Shown in pieces: positions 8,962 to 18,989 of a DNA stretch of 64,000 nucleotides. Numbering within the stretch: the first letter of the stretch is position 1; every line of letters begins with the position of its first letter. Position numbers and translations under genes: made by a program. The notes under the pieces are model-generated. The model saw only the letters and a list, made by a program, of their open reading frames with translations, made no database searches and was not told where the DNA came from. Location of the stretch: contig NZ_JAHYCB010000001.1 in the NCBI RefSeq assembly GCF_019430945.1, positions 310,001 to 374,000 on the forward strand. Reading direction: 5' to 3'. The DNA comes from Neorhizobium populisoli. GTDB taxonomy: Bacteria; Pseudomonadota; Alphaproteobacteria; Rhizobiales; Rhizobiaceae.

Positions 8962-10020
8962 GTGGCCGAATTTGTAGCCGATCATAGACTGACGCCGGCC
9001 GTCACCCGAAGCATCGAGGGACGCGATGCCTCGATGGATTCGCTGCGGATCGTCTCGTTCCTGGCGGTCGCGACGCTGCATGTCATCACGTCACCGGTGA
9101 AGGACATCACGGCATTCTCGATCATCGACCACCTGACCCGTTTCGCGGTGCCGGTGTTCTTCATGATGAGCGGCTATTTCTTCGAGCGTCCGGGTGCTGC
9201 CGAAATCGGCCGCATCGTTCCTCGTGCCCGCCGCCTGCTGGTGATGTTCGGGTTCTGGGAGATCATCTACAACGCGATCAACCTCTTTGTGCTTCACACC
9301 GCCGACTATCCGACAACGTCGATCAAGCTGGTCTATGACCTTCTCTATTATTCGGCCGGCCCCGCCTATCACCTCTGGTTCCTGCCGCATCTCGTCGTCA
9401 CCGTGGTGATCTTCACGGTGCTGCGGCGGTTCGGGTTCCGCGTGCTGTTGCCGCTGGCGGCGGCTGCCTATCTGGCCGGCCTCGTGCTCGGCCCGTGGAG
9501 CGTGCTTGCCGGGCCGGATACTGCGCCGATCGGCATCGGAACCCGCAACGGACTGTTCTTCGGTTTCCCCTATTTCGCGCTCGGAGCCTATATCCGTTAC
9601 GCGCGGATCGATGTGCGGATGCGGCTCCTGGTTCCGGCGCTTCTCATCGGTATCGCTCTGCAGCTTGTGGAGGCCTATGCGATCTCGCGGCTCGGCACGA
9701 GCCGCTTCTTCGCTCCGCAGGATTTCCTGCTCGGCACCCTGTTCTTTTCGGTTGCGGTGTTTCTCACCTTCAAGCGGCTTGCGCTTTCGCATCCGCTTGC
9801 CGCGCAGCTCGGCCGGCTGTCTCCGGGCATATTCTGCGTCCACATCATCTTCTTCAACCTGTTCACCACGCCCGCCTCGCCCTTCTTCGTCGATAACCGT
9901 TATGTCGAGACCGGCAATTATGGGATGGCATTGCTGATCTTGGTGCTGACCGTGGCCTCATCCACCGCGACGATCATGCTGATGGCGCAGAGCCGGTTCC
10001 TGCAGCAGGCCGTGCGCTGA
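8962..10020 (+). CDS. Integral membrane acyltransferase (acyltransferase family 3)
   Basis: A 352-residue protein with about ten hydrophobic segments. It begins with the family pattern D-S-L-R-I-V-S-F-L-A-V-A-T-L-H near residues 26-40, including the expected histidine, followed by F-F-M-M-S-G-Y-F. Such proteins move acetyl or other acyl groups across the inner membrane onto sugars or glycans. The start is GTG at 8962 with an upstream GGAG; no ATG is as good. It stands alone between sfsA and map, with gaps of 148 and 118 nt, so it probably has its own promoter. Substrate unknown. Confidence 0.82.
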   Translation: MAEFVADHRLTPAVTRSIEGRDASMDSLRIVSFLAVATLHVITSPVKDITAFSIIDHLTRFAVPVFFMMSGYFFERPGAAEIGRIVPRARRLLVMFGFWEIIYNAINLFVLHTADYPTTSIKLVYDLLYYSAGPAYHLWFLPHLVVTVVIFTVLRRFGFRVLLPLAAAAYLAGLVLGPWSVLAGPDTAPIGIGTRNGLFFGFPYFALGAYIRYARIDVRMRLLVPALLIGIALQLVEAYAISRLGTSRFFAPQDFLLGTLFFSVAVFLTFKRLALSHPLAAQLGRLSPGIFCVHIIFFNLFTTPASPFFVDNRYVETGNYGMALLILVLTVASSTATIMLMAQSRFLQQAVR

Positions 10021-10138
10021 CGGGCCGGCACTTGCGGAACCGTTGGCAACTTCGTGATTTCCCTTCACATCCCCAGCAAAGGCATGGACGAACCGGGCCT
10101 TGCTGCTTTATGAACGGAGAAATTGCGAGAGAAGAACC

Positions 10139-10978
10139 ATGGTCAATTACATCGAGGCGGTTTCCGCCCCCATGAAGAACACCGGCGCGATCCGGCTCTA
10201 CAACACGGGCGAGGACTTCGCCGGCATGCGCAAGGCCTGCCTGTTGACGGCACGTTGCCTGGATGAGCTCGCTTCGATCGTGCAACCGGGCATCACCACC
10301 AGCGCGATCGATCGCTTCGTTTTCGAATTCGGCATGGATCACGGCGCGCTTCCCGCGACGCTGAACTATCGCGGTTACAAATATTCCGTCTGCACCTCGA
10401 TCAACCATGTTGTGTGCCACGGCATGCCGGATGACAAGCCGCTGCGCGACGGCGATATCGTCAATATCGACGTCACCTTCATCCTCGATGGCTGGCATGG
10501 GGATTCGAGCCGCATGTATCCGGTGGGCCAAGTGAAGCGCGCTGCCGAACGGCTGATGGAAGTCACTTACGAATGCCTGCTGCGCGGCATTGCAGCGGTA
10601 AAACCCGGCGCCCGCACCGGCGCGATCGGCGAAGCGATCCAGACCTATGCGGAGGCCGAGCGCTGCTCCGTGGTGCGCGATTTCTGCGGCCATGGCGTCG
10701 GCCGGTTGTTCCATGATTCACCGAACATCCTGCATTACGGCCGCGCCGACGAAGGCCCGGAAATCAAGGAAGGCATGATCTTCACCATCGAGCCGATGAT
10801 CAATCTCGGCAAGCCGCATGTGAAGGTTCTGTCCGACGGCTGGACTGCCGTGACCCGCGACCGCTCGCTTTCGGCGCAATACGAACATGCGGTCGGCGTT
10901 ACCGCCACCGGTTGCGAGATCTTCACACTGTCGCCCGCCGGGCTAGACCGTCCCGGCATCCCTCCGCTTTCGAGGTAA
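10139..10978 (+). CDS. map: Type I methionine aminopeptidase
   Basis: A 279-residue cytosolic metalloprotease that removes the initiator methionine. All five metal ligands are visible: D111, D122, H185, E218 and E249 (contexts N-I-D-V-T, W-H-G-D-S, C-G-H-G-V-G, T-I-E-P-M and Q-Y-E-H). The ATG at 10139 is chosen over a frame starting 39 nt upstream because it matches the family N-terminus. The radC start follows the TAA by one nucleotide, so map-radC is a tight pair, an order common in rhizobia. Confidence 0.96.
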   Translation: MVNYIEAVSAPMKNTGAIRLYNTGEDFAGMRKACLLTARCLDELASIVQPGITTSAIDRFVFEFGMDHGALPATLNYRGYKYSVCTSINHVVCHGMPDDKPLRDGDIVNIDVTFILDGWHGDSSRMYPVGQVKRAAERLMEVTYECLLRGIAAVKPGARTGAIGEAIQTYAEAERCSVVRDFCGHGVGRLFHDSPNILHYGRADEGPEIKEGMIFTIEPMINLGKPHVKVLSDGWTAVTRDRSLSAQYEHAVGVTATGCEIFTLSPAGLDRPGIPPLSR

Positions 10979-10979
10979 C

Positions 10980-11783
10980 ATGACCAAACGTCCAGCCCCG
11001 CCCCTGGACGACCAGCCGTCCTTCATCGAGGACGAACGTGGCTTCTTTGCTGAAACATTCTCGAAACCGAAGCCTGCGAAGAAGGCGATGGCGCCCGCCA
11101 AACAAGAAGCCGCCGCCCATTATCACGGCCATCGCGACAGGGTGCGCGCCAAATATCGCGAACATGGCGACACGTCTCTGGCCGATTACGAAATTCTCGA
11201 AATGCTGCTTTTCCGGTCCATCCCGCAGCGGGATACCAAGCCGCTCGCCAAAGCGCTTCTGGAACGCTTCGGCACGCTGGCCGGCGTCTTCGGTGCCCCG
11301 ATCGGCCTGTTGCAGGAGATAAAGGGCGTCGGCGAATCCGTCGCGCTCGATCTCAAACTGATCGGCACAGCCGGGCAGCGGATGCTGAAAAGCGAAATCC
11401 GCAACAAGCAGGTCCTGTCATCCTGGTCGTCGGTGATCGATTATTGCAACGCGGTGATGGCCTATGAGACCCGCGAACAGTTCCGCATCCTCTTCCTCGA
11501 CAAACGCAATGCGCTGATCGCCGACGAAGTACAGGGTCACGGCACGGTGGACCACACGCCGGTCTATCCACGCGAAGTGGTGCGCCGCGCGCTGGAACTT
11601 TCATCCACCGCGATCATCCTCGTGCACAATCACCCGAGCGGTGATCCGACACCCTCGCGCGCCGATATCGACATGACGAAGACGATCGTCGATACCGCAA
11701 AATCACTCGGGATCACGGTGCATGACCACATCATCATCGGGAAAGATGGGCATGTGAGCTTCAAGGGGTTGAGGTTGATTTGA
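10980..11783 (+). CDS. radC: RadC family JAB1/MPN domain protein
   Basis: A 267-residue protein with a helix-hairpin-helix region around I-K-G-V-G-E-S (114-120) and a C-terminal MPN domain. The JAMM motif H-x-H-x7-S-x2-D is intact: H216, H218, S226, D229. The name comes from an E. coli locus, but a repair role has not held up and the substrate of the metalloprotease-like domain is unknown. The Lys/Pro-rich N-terminus (about 45 residues) is poorly conserved. It follows map directly, and its last bases overlap the TTG of the next frame. Confidence 0.93.
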   Translation: MTKRPAPPLDDQPSFIEDERGFFAETFSKPKPAKKAMAPAKQEAAAHYHGHRDRVRAKYREHGDTSLADYEILEMLLFRSIPQRDTKPLAKALLERFGTLAGVFGAPIGLLQEIKGVGESVALDLKLIGTAGQRMLKSEIRNKQVLSSWSSVIDYCNAVMAYETREQFRILFLDKRNALIADEVQGHGTVDHTPVYPREVVRRALELSSTAIILVHNHPSGDPTPSRADIDMTKTIVDTAKSLGITVHDHIIIGKDGHVSFKGLRLI

Positions 11784-12439
11784 GGAACTTGGACGACGAC
11801 TGGGGCTATTGGATGGGCTGGATTGTTGCGGTTATCGTCGGCCTTTTAGCGACAACTGCATTAGTTGCCTTCATGTTCGCCAACAAAATAGCTTGTACAG
11901 GAGCGGCCGACGAACAGTGTACCCGAGAATGGATAAGCGCAACAGGAAGCTGGGCGGCGGTTCCCGCCGCTGTCCTTACTATAGTTTTTATTTCCCGCCA
12001 AATATCAAGAGCAGACAAGCACCATCGAGAGAATGTCCGACTTCAAGTAGACCTAAAGTATGAGATTGCGGAAGCCGTCGCGGTACAGTGCTATTACTGC
12101 AACGAACATATTCAACTCGTGGAAAGTGCGGTTAGTTCGAGGGATGATGAACGCTATTCATCTGCCTTCAACGACCTTCTTGGCAAGCTTTCAACCACCT
12201 ACAACGCTGATATTTGGGATGACTTTGAGAAAATCTTCGTGTTTCCAGGCCCGTGGAGTATCGCAGAAGTCCGATCTGCTATTGGAGAAGCGCTTTCGGC
12301 CCCAGTTGTGCCGGTGAATACATTTGAGTTCATCGGCTCGAAACTTGAAAACGCAGTAGAAGCGGTCCGAGTCTACAATGTGAGCGTTGGGTCCACATGT
12401 CGCCGGTACAAAGCTCGGATAGACAAGATTTTGGACTAA
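11780..12439 (+). CDS. Orphan membrane protein, unknown function
   Basis: A 219-residue protein with two N-terminal hydrophobic segments (about residues 12-32 and 57-70) joined by a Cys-containing loop, then a soluble helical domain. The topology suggests an inner-membrane anchor with a cytoplasmic tail. The TTG at 11780 overlaps the radC stop (TTGA), and an ATG at 11813 is the alternative. Codon use is clearly less GC-biased than in map or radC (many AAT, GTA, TTT, AGA-type codons), which suggests acquisition by transfer. I recognise no family. The layout resembles small membrane effectors or sensors of accessory regions, but nothing more can be said. Confidence 0.65.
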   Translation: MRNLDDDWGYWMGWIVAVIVGLLATTALVAFMFANKIACTGAADEQCTREWISATGSWAAVPAAVLTIVFISRQISRADKHHRENVRLQVDLKYEIAEAVAVQCYYCNEHIQLVESAVSSRDDERYSSAFNDLLGKLSTTYNADIWDDFEKIFVFPGPWSIAEVRSAIGEALSAPVVPVNTFEFIGSKLENAVEAVRVYNVSVGSTCRRYKARIDKILD

Positions 12440-12510
12440 AGGGGTTGTTACCGTAGCCCCCTTCCAATGAACGATATGTAGACTTTAACCTGCCCCCCGT
12501 CTTAGCGGCA

Positions 12511-14322
12511 TCACCCTACCTGCACCAAATGCCCCTCCGACACCTCGCGATATTCCCGCTTCGGCGGCACGAAGCCCATTGGGCGTACGGGGCTCTTCAG
12601 TTCGTCGTTGGAAATGCCGCGGCGGATGCCGCGACGGGCAGGATCCGGCACCGGCACCGCCGCCATCAGCTTCTTCGTATAGGCATGCTGCGGATTGTCG
12701 AAGACCGCCGCGCGGGGGCCGATTTCGACGATTTCGCCGAGATACATGACGGCGACGCGATGGCTGACGCGTTCGACCACCGCCATGTCGTGGCTGATGA
12801 AAAGGAACGCGAGGTTCAGGCTTTCCTGCAGGTCTAAAAGCAGGTTGCAGACCTGCGCCTTGATCGACACGTCAAGCGCCGAGACGCTTTCGTCGGCGAC
12901 GATCACCTTCGGGTTCAGAGACAGGGCGCGGGCGATGGCGATACGCTGACGCTGGCCGCCGGAGAATTCGTGCGGGTAACGCCGCGCCATGTCCGGGGAC
13001 AGGCCGACCTTGCGCAGCAGATCGGCGGTCTTTTCCTTGGCGTCCTTGGCCGAGCCAAGCTTGTGCTTGATGAAGGGTTCGGAAATTGCCGCGCCCACCG
13101 TCATGCGCGGGTTGAGCGACGAGAACGGATCCTGGAAAATCATCTGGACGGACTTGCGCATGTTGCGCAGGCCGACGGAGTCGAGCTTCAGCACGTCGTA
13201 CCCGTCGAGCGCCACTTCGCCGCCGGTCGGTTCGATCAGCCGCATGATCGAACGGCCGGTCGTGGACTTGCCGCAGCCGGACTCGCCAACCAGTGACAGG
13301 GTTTCGCCCTGATGCAGATCGAAGGAGATGTTTTCCACCGCATGCACCGAGCCGGTCTGGCGCGAGAACAGGCCGGAGCGCACCGCGAACCGGGTCACGA
13401 GGTTCTTCACCGACAGGACGGGCGTCTTGCCGCTGGCGACGGTGCCCGCGACTTCCTGCGGTTCGGGCGCTTCGCCGGTCTTCATGTCGACCACGGCAAA
13501 GCGGGTCGGCCATTTGCGGTCCTGCATCGAGCCGAGTTTGGGAACGGCAGAAAGGAGTGCGCGTGTATAGGGATGCTTGCCGTGATGGAAGATCTCTTCC
13601 GTCGGGCCGCTTTCCACCGCCTCGCCGCGATACATAACGATGGTGCGGTCGGCGATTTCGGCGACGACGCCCATGTCATGGGTGATGAAAAGGACCGACA
13701 TGCCCTCCTCTTCCTGAAGGACCTTGATCAGGTCAAGAATCTGTCCCTGGATGGTGACGTCGAGCGCGGTCGTCGGTTCGTCTGCGATGAGCAGCTTCGG
13801 CTTAGAGGCGAGCGCCATGGCGATCATGACGCGCTGGCGCATGCCGCCGGAGAACTGGTGCGGGTAATCATCGAAACGCGCGCCGGCGTTAGGGATGCGG
13901 ACCTTTTCGAGGAGGCGTACGGTTTCGGCGCGCGCTTCCTGTTTCGACAGGCCCTTGTGGCGCGTCAGCACCTCGGAAATCTGCCGGCCGATGGTGAAGA
14001 TCGGATTGAGCGACGTCATCGGCTCCTGGAAGATCATCGACTCTTCGTTGCCGCGCACGGCGCGCATTTCCTTTTCGGAAAGCGCCAGCAGGTCGCGGCC
14101 GTTCAGCAGGATCTTGCCCTCGATGCGGCTCGAGCCCGGCGCCAGAAGGCGCATGCAGGAGAGCGAGGTGACGGATTTGCCGGAACCGGATTCGCCGACG
14201 ATCGCGACGGTTTCGCCTGGGAAGACGTCGAAGGAAACGTCGCGCACGACGCTTTTCCATTCGCCGTCGACGAGGAAGGAGGTGGTGAGGTTCTTGACCG
14301 AAAGGACGGGTGCTTGGCTCAT
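12511..14322 (-). CDS. Peptide ABC transporter, two fused ATP-binding subunits (DppD-DppF/GsiA type)
   Basis: About 603 residues holding two complete ABC ATPase domains in tandem. Each has Walker A (G-E-S-G-S-G-K-S and G-E-S-G-C-G-K-S), a Q-loop (I-F-Q-E-P-M and I-F-Q-D-P-F), an L/F-S-G-G signature and Walker B (A-D-E-P/S). Each also has the short oligopeptide/dipeptide C-terminal extension. It powers the permeases encoded at 16.9-18.7 kb. The ATG at 14322 follows a GAGGA; a GTG at 14337 would overlap the DUF1028 stop. It is the last gene of the gntR-SBP-permease-ggt operon. The fused form resembles the glutathione importer ATPase GsiA. Confidence 0.92.
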   Translation of the reverse strand: MSQAPVLSVKNLTTSFLVDGEWKSVVRDVSFDVFPGETVAIVGESGSGKSVTSLSCMRLLAPGSSRIEGKILLNGRDLLALSEKEMRAVRGNEESMIFQEPMTSLNPIFTIGRQISEVLTRHKGLSKQEARAETVRLLEKVRIPNAGARFDDYPHQFSGGMRQRVMIAMALASKPKLLIADEPTTALDVTIQGQILDLIKVLQEEEGMSVLFITHDMGVVAEIADRTIVMYRGEAVESGPTEEIFHHGKHPYTRALLSAVPKLGSMQDRKWPTRFAVVDMKTGEAPEPQEVAGTVASGKTPVLSVKNLVTRFAVRSGLFSRQTGSVHAVENISFDLHQGETLSLVGESGCGKSTTGRSIMRLIEPTGGEVALDGYDVLKLDSVGLRNMRKSVQMIFQDPFSSLNPRMTVGAAISEPFIKHKLGSAKDAKEKTADLLRKVGLSPDMARRYPHEFSGGQRQRIAIARALSLNPKVIVADESVSALDVSIKAQVCNLLLDLQESLNLAFLFISHDMAVVERVSHRVAVMYLGEIVEIGPRAAVFDNPQHAYTKKLMAAVPVPDPARRGIRRGISNDELKSPVRPMGFVPPKREYREVSEGHLVQVG

Positions 14323-14333
14323 TTCGGCGTTCC

Positions 14334-15098
14334 TCACATGGGTTTCCAGGGCGTGGCGAAGGAGGCGGATAGCCTGCCTTCCGCTTCGCGGGCGGCTTCG
14401 AGTGCTGCGATCGTCTGGTCGATGACGCGGCGGTCGATCATGCCGTGCGGGTTCTCGCGGGTCGGCATGGTCTCGGCGACATGCAGGAAGCGTTCGCCGG
14501 CCACCGCGTAAAGCCGGCGCAATTCGGCGAGCGGATCGGTGTGGTCGTCGGCATTGATACGCAGCCAGGGGTAGTCCTGATCGCGGTAGAGGACCATGGC
14601 TGCGGACTGCTTGCCGCGCTTGTCGCCGCCGGCCGCCTCGCCGGCATCCATGGCATCGAGCAGGCGTTCAGCGAGCGGCGCACCGGCCGCGGTCCGTTCC
14701 CTGTAGACGCGGAGCGTCTCGGTAATCACCTGCGGGCCGGCCAGCATGTTGCCGGCAACGGAGACGTTGTCATCCACCAGATGACCGGCCCAATCGACGC
14801 AGATTTCGCCGGTATAGGCGACGTTGCGGCCACTGGTGTCGATCAGGTGGAACTGGCGCTGACGGCGGCCATCATCGCGGGCGGTCAGCGTTTCGATGAT
14901 CTCTTCCGGCGACTTGCCTTCTTCCAGCAGCTTCAGGCCATCGGTGCCGTAAAGCGGGCTGACGAAGGCCTGGGTGGCGACAGCGCCAACCCTGCCCTTG
15001 ATATGCGGCACGGCGGCGCCGACCGCGAAGAAGCGGCTGGCGACGGCGATGCCGAAATGTCCTGTTTCAGGGTCACGTGCGACGATCGACCAGGTCAT
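14334..15098 (-). CDS. DUF1028 family Ntn-hydrolase-like protein
   Basis: A 254-residue protein beginning M-T-W-S-I-V-A-R-D, with S-R-F-F-A-V-G-A and a G-N-M-L-A-G segment, all typical of DUF1028. The family has an Ntn-hydrolase-like fold and is often found beside gamma-glutamyltransferases and peptide transporters, but its reaction is not established. No signal peptide, so it should be cytosolic. It lies between ggt (3 nt gap) and the ABC ATPase gene, so it belongs to the same operon and may process the imported compound. Confidence 0.88.
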   Translation of the reverse strand: MTWSIVARDPETGHFGIAVASRFFAVGAAVPHIKGRVGAVATQAFVSPLYGTDGLKLLEEGKSPEEIIETLTARDDGRRQRQFHLIDTSGRNVAYTGEICVDWAGHLVDDNVSVAGNMLAGPQVITETLRVYRERTAAGAPLAERLLDAMDAGEAAGGDKRGKQSAAMVLYRDQDYPWLRINADDHTDPLAELRRLYAVAGERFLHVAETMPTRENPHGMIDRRVIDQTIAALEAAREAEGRLSASFATPWKPM

Positions 15099-15101
15099 GG
15101 G

Positions 15102-16886
15102 CTATCTCCCTACCGCATAGGCTTGCATCAGGCGCGGCGTTGCCGCCGCACGCAGCAATCCGTCCGCATCGCGCCGCGCGGCCGTCAGGCGGCCGACGCT
15201 CCACGGATCGGCGACGGTGACCTTGTGGCCGCGGCTGCGCAGCTCATCGAGCGCGCTCGCACCGATATTGCTTTCAACCATGATCTCGCCCGGCGAGCTG
15301 GTGCGCGGGTAGAAGGAACCGGGGAAATGCGAGGTGTGGAAGAGCGGCATGTCGATTGCCGCCTGCAGGTTCGGCTTGTGGTGGACGTAACGCAGGAAGA
15401 AGGGCAATTGCCACTGGTCCTGCTGGTCGCCGCCGGGTGTACCGAACACCAGCGTCGGCCGGCCCTGATGCAGCGCGAGCGACGGGGTGAGCGTAGTGCG
15501 CGGGCGTTTGCCGGGGGCGAGCGAGGTCGGCAGGCCGGGTTTCAGCCAGAACATCTGGGCACGCGAATTCAGCGCGAAACCGAGGCCCGGGATGATTGGA
15601 GAGGATTGCAGCCAGCCGCCGGACGGCGTGGTCGAGACCATGTTGCCCCAGCGGTCGATGACGTCGATATGCACGGTGTCGCCGCGCTTTTCGGAGAGAT
15701 GCGACATGGTCGGTTCATAAACCGTGCCCTTGCCGCTCATTTCGGCCAGCATCGCCATGGTCGCGTCGAACTGGTGGTCATAGCCGGGCACGCGGCCGGG
15801 GCGCAGCTCCAGCGATGCTTCCTTGCCGATCAGCTTGCGGCGTTCGGAATTATAACCTTCCGACAGAAGGTATTCGGTCGGGATCTGTGCGAAATCCGGG
15901 TCGCCGTAATAAACTTCGCGGTCGGCGAAGGCGAGCTTCATGGCTTCGACAACGGTGTGGACGAAGTCCGGGCCGGACGGGTCCATGGCGGCGAGGTCGA
16001 AGCCCTTCAACAGCGCCAGCGATTGCAGCAGGACAGGTCCCTGCCCCCAGGCCGGCGTCTTGGCGACGGTCCAGTCATGGTAGTCGTAGGTCTGCGGCGC
16101 TTCGACGACGGCTTTCCAGTTGGCCATGTCGTCGGCGGTCAGAACGCCCTTGTGCTTGACGCCGCTGGCATCCATCACGGCGGTGGTCGAGACGTATTTG
16201 TCGATCGCCTCGGCGATAAAGCCGCGATAGAAGGCGTCGCGCGCCGCTTCGATCTGGTTTTCGCGGCCGCTCTTCGCCTCGGACTCTGTGATCACGCGCT
16301 TCCAGGTTTCGGCGAGAACCGGGTTCTTGAAATTGCTCTGCGCCTCGGGGGCCGAACCGCCCGGCAGCCATGTGGCGTGGGACGTCGGCCACTCCTTTTC
16401 GAAGAAGCTTGTCAGCCCCTTGATGGTGGCGGAAACGCGGGCCAGAACCGGATGGCCCTGCTCGGCATAATAGATAGCCGGCTCAAGAACGTCGCGGACG
16501 CTCATCGTGCCGTAGTCGCGCAACATCAGCATCCAGCCGTCGAAAGCGCCGGGAATGACGGTCGAGAGCAGACCGTCTCCGGGGATCAGCTTCAGGCCCT
16601 CGGACGTGTAGTGCTCGATCGTCGCGCCGGCCGGAGCCGGTCCTTGGGCGCAGATGACTTCGACCTTGCCCGTCTTCGCCGAATAGAAGACGGCCGGCAT
16701 GTCGCCGCCGGGACCGCAGAGATGCGGCTCGACGATCTGCAGCACGAATCCGGTGGCAACCGCCGCGTCGAAGGCGTTGCCGCCTTTTTCGAGGATCGCC
16801 ATGCCGACGGAGGACGCGATCCAGTGGGTGGAGGTGACGACCCCGAACGTGCCTAAAATTTCGGGCCTTGTAGTGAATTCGGTCAT
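15102..16886 (-). CDS. Gamma-glutamyltransferase family protein, cytosolic type
   Basis: A 594-residue Ntn-hydrolase proenzyme. The autocatalytic cleavage site and nucleophile are seen as G-D-T-V-H-I-D-V-I-D with Thr404. The donor-side E-P-H-L-C-G-P-G-G-D segment (53-62) and G-G-D-Q-Q-D-Q-W near the C-terminus also fit. It should split gamma-glutamyl compounds such as glutathione or transfer the glutamyl group. Unlike periplasmic Ggt it has no signal peptide, so it presumably acts after uptake by the adjacent ABC transporter. It sits 36 nt after dppC-like and 3 nt before the DUF1028 gene. Acylase members of the superfamily cannot be excluded. Confidence 0.9.
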   Translation of the reverse strand: MTEFTTRPEILGTFGVVTSTHWIASSVGMAILEKGGNAFDAAVATGFVLQIVEPHLCGPGGDMPAVFYSAKTGKVEVICAQGPAPAGATIEHYTSEGLKLIPGDGLLSTVIPGAFDGWMLMLRDYGTMSVRDVLEPAIYYAEQGHPVLARVSATIKGLTSFFEKEWPTSHATWLPGGSAPEAQSNFKNPVLAETWKRVITESEAKSGRENQIEAARDAFYRGFIAEAIDKYVSTTAVMDASGVKHKGVLTADDMANWKAVVEAPQTYDYHDWTVAKTPAWGQGPVLLQSLALLKGFDLAAMDPSGPDFVHTVVEAMKLAFADREVYYGDPDFAQIPTEYLLSEGYNSERRKLIGKEASLELRPGRVPGYDHQFDATMAMLAEMSGKGTVYEPTMSHLSEKRGDTVHIDVIDRWGNMVSTTPSGGWLQSSPIIPGLGFALNSRAQMFWLKPGLPTSLAPGKRPRTTLTPSLALHQGRPTLVFGTPGGDQQDQWQLPFFLRYVHHKPNLQAAIDMPLFHTSHFPGSFYPRTSSPGEIMVESNIGASALDELRSRGHKVTVADPWSVGRLTAARRDADGLLRAAATPRLMQAYAVGR

Positions 16887-16922
16887 TCTCGAAATTCCTT
16901 GTAAAAATTACGCGTCGCGCGC

Positions 16923-17798
16923 TTAGGCCTCGCGGGGATCCAGCGCGTCGCGCAGGCCGTCGCCCAGCATGTTGAAACCGATGACGACGAGGAAGATGGC
17001 GATACCCGGCCACATCGCCATCCAGGGCGCCTGGGTGAGAAAGTTCTTGGCGACGTTCAGCATCGAGCCCCAGGACGGCGATGGCGGCTGCTGGCCGAGG
17101 CCGAGGAACGAAAGGCTGGCTTCGGCGATGATGGCGGTGGCGATCGTCAGCGTTGCCTGGACGATGATCGGCGCAAACACGTTCGGCAGGATGTAGCGGG
17201 TCATGATCTCGAAGTGGTTGAGGCCGACGGAGCGCGCGCCCTCGACATAGTCTTCGGTCTTCACCGCCAGAACCTGACCGCGGGTCAGGCGCACGAAGAT
17301 CGGCATGGCGGACAGGCCGATGGCGATCATCGCATTGGTCAGGCTCGGTCCGAGAAAGGCCGCGAGCGCGATCGCCATGATCAGGAAGGGCATGGCAAGC
17401 AGCGCCTCGGTGATACGCGAGATCACCATGTCCACCCAGCCGCCGAAATAACCGGAAACGAGGCCAAACGGTACGCCGATGCCGACGGCGATCACTACGG
17501 AGAAGACACCGGCCATCAGCGAGGCCTGCGCGCCCCAGATCATCCGCGAGAGGATATCGCGGCCGAGGTCGTCGGTCCCGAGCCAGTGGGCTGCGGACGG
17601 CGCCTTGCGGATTGCCGTCCAACTGGTGGCGATCGGATCGGGGATGGGCAATAGCGGTGCGGCGATTGCCAGGATTGCAAAGAAGAAGACGATGCCGCAG
17701 CCGACCAGCGCCGACTTGTTGCGCTTCATCTTGCGCCAGGCGCGGCTCTTTTCCTTCTTCGGGGCAACGACGGCAGGAGCTTGATCGATCGTGGTCAT
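16923..17798 (-). CDS. Peptide ABC transporter permease (DppC type)
   Basis: A 291-residue inner-membrane permease with an N-terminal cytoplasmic stretch, a membrane segment at about 35-55 and the BPD_transp_1 domain. The EAA loop reads E-G-A-R-S-V-G-L-N (coupling to the ATPase), and G-T-D-D-L-G-R-D is the usual DppC/OppC signature. The start is ATG 17798, which overlaps the dppB-like stop by four bases (ATGA), showing translational coupling. The longer frame from 17882 runs inside the upstream gene. Confidence 0.92.
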   Translation of the reverse strand: MTTIDQAPAVVAPKKEKSRAWRKMKRNKSALVGCGIVFFFAILAIAAPLLPIPDPIATSWTAIRKAPSAAHWLGTDDLGRDILSRMIWGAQASLMAGVFSVVIAVGIGVPFGLVSGYFGGWVDMVISRITEALLAMPFLIMAIALAAFLGPSLTNAMIAIGLSAMPIFVRLTRGQVLAVKTEDYVEGARSVGLNHFEIMTRYILPNVFAPIIVQATLTIATAIIAEASLSFLGLGQQPPSPSWGSMLNVAKNFLTQAPWMAMWPGIAIFLVVIGFNMLGDGLRDALDPREA

Positions 17799-18742
17799 AG
17801 CGTTGCCCTCAGGCGGGGATTCAAGATGACATAAAGAATGTCGGCAATGAGGTTCATCAGGATGAAGCCGACCGCCGTGCACAGTACGACGCCTTGGACC
17901 ACCGCATAGTCGCGGTTGAAGACGGCATCGACGATGAGCTTGCCGAAACCTGGAATGGTGAAGATCTGTTCGGTCAAGACGGCACCGGCGAGCAGTTCGC
18001 CGAACAGCAGCGCCGAAAGCGTCACGACCGGCAGAAGTGCGTTGCGGAAACTGTGGCTGAGGATGACTTCCTTGGGCGAAAGGCCCTTGGCGCGGGCGGT
18101 GCGGATGTAATCGGCGCTCATCACGCCGACCATGGCCGAGCGCGTATGGCGCATCAGGGTGGCGGCCAATGCATTGCCGAGAACGAAGGCTGGCATGATC
18201 ATGGTCTGCAACGAACGTACCGGATCGACGAAGATCGATTCATAACCGGAGGCCGGCAGCCAGCCGAGCTGCACCGAAATTAATAGAATCAGCATGATAC
18301 CGAGCCAGAAGTTCGGGATCGAAAGGCCGGACAGCGCCAGGATATTGGCGAGGTAATCGACGAAAGTGTTCTTCTTGACCGCGGCGATGATGCCGATCGG
18401 GATACCGATGATCATCGCGAAGAACATCGCCATGGTGGCGAGCTGGATCGTCACCGGCAGCTTTTCCATGATCAGTTCGAGAACCGGTTGATTGGTGCGC
18501 AGCGAAATGCCGAAATCGCCGGTCAGCACGCCGCCGAGCCAGTAGAAATACTGCATGATGACGGGATCGTTGAGGCGATATTTGTCGCGCAGGAATTCGA
18601 TCACCGCCGGATCGCGCTCTTCGCCGGCCATGGCCAGGATGGGATCGCCGGGGAGAAGCTTCTGCAATGAAAAAACGAAAATGGATATGATCAGCAAGGT
18701 CGGGATCGCGACCAGCAGACGCTTTCCGATATAAACAGGCAT
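17795..18742 (-). CDS. Peptide ABC transporter permease (DppB type)
   Basis: A 315-residue permease with an N-terminal membrane helix (I-P-T-L-L-I-I-S-I-F-V-F), then the L-P-G-D-P segment typical of DppB/OppB and five further helices. The EAA loop is around R-T-A-R-A-K-G-L. It forms the membrane pore with the DppC-type subunit. It lies 247 nt downstream of the substrate-binding protein gene, with a strong stem-loop in between that probably lowers its expression relative to the binding protein. Confidence 0.92.
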   Translation of the reverse strand: MPVYIGKRLLVAIPTLLIISIFVFSLQKLLPGDPILAMAGEERDPAVIEFLRDKYRLNDPVIMQYFYWLGGVLTGDFGISLRTNQPVLELIMEKLPVTIQLATMAMFFAMIIGIPIGIIAAVKKNTFVDYLANILALSGLSIPNFWLGIMLILLISVQLGWLPASGYESIFVDPVRSLQTMIMPAFVLGNALAATLMRHTRSAMVGVMSADYIRTARAKGLSPKEVILSHSFRNALLPVVTLSALLFGELLAGAVLTEQIFTIPGFGKLIVDAVFNRDYAVVQGVVLCTAVGFILMNLIADILYVILNPRLRATL

Positions 18743-18890
18743 AATACCGCCCCTTATGTCTCACGGAGCGCCGCGTATCCCGAAAGCCTGAAAGGCTCCT
18801 ACGCAAAAGCTCTCATTGATGGGTTCTATGCGATCATCGCTTCCGGAGACTGCGTCCGACCGTCCGACGATGCAAGAGGTGCGTGGGAAA

Positions 18891-18924
18891 AGTGCCGCAT
18901 GGATCTCCACTTCCATGCGGCGCT
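18891..18924 (-). other. Intercistronic stem-loop / partial terminator between the SBP and permease genes
   Basis: GCCGCATGGA (18894-18903) pairs perfectly with TCCATGCGGC (18912-18921) over an eight-base loop, and the stem extends by AG/CT after one G-T pair. On the minus strand the stem is followed by CACTTTTCCC, a short U-run. This is the expected place for an element that protects the abundant SBP mRNA or attenuates readthrough into the permeases. A second, weaker repeat (CTTCAA..TTGAAG) lies at 18923-18937. Confidence 0.65.
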
Positions 18925-18989
18925 TCAATTGTTGAAGCACGCATCGCGTTTCCAGAAATCCAACTGGATTTCCGGCCGATGCGATGAAC

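Noticed and set aside
14445..16856. 803-codon open frame opposite ggt and the DUF1028 gene
   Set aside because: It is antisense to two well-supported genes and its protein has no domain pattern; stop-codon scarcity at high GC explains it.
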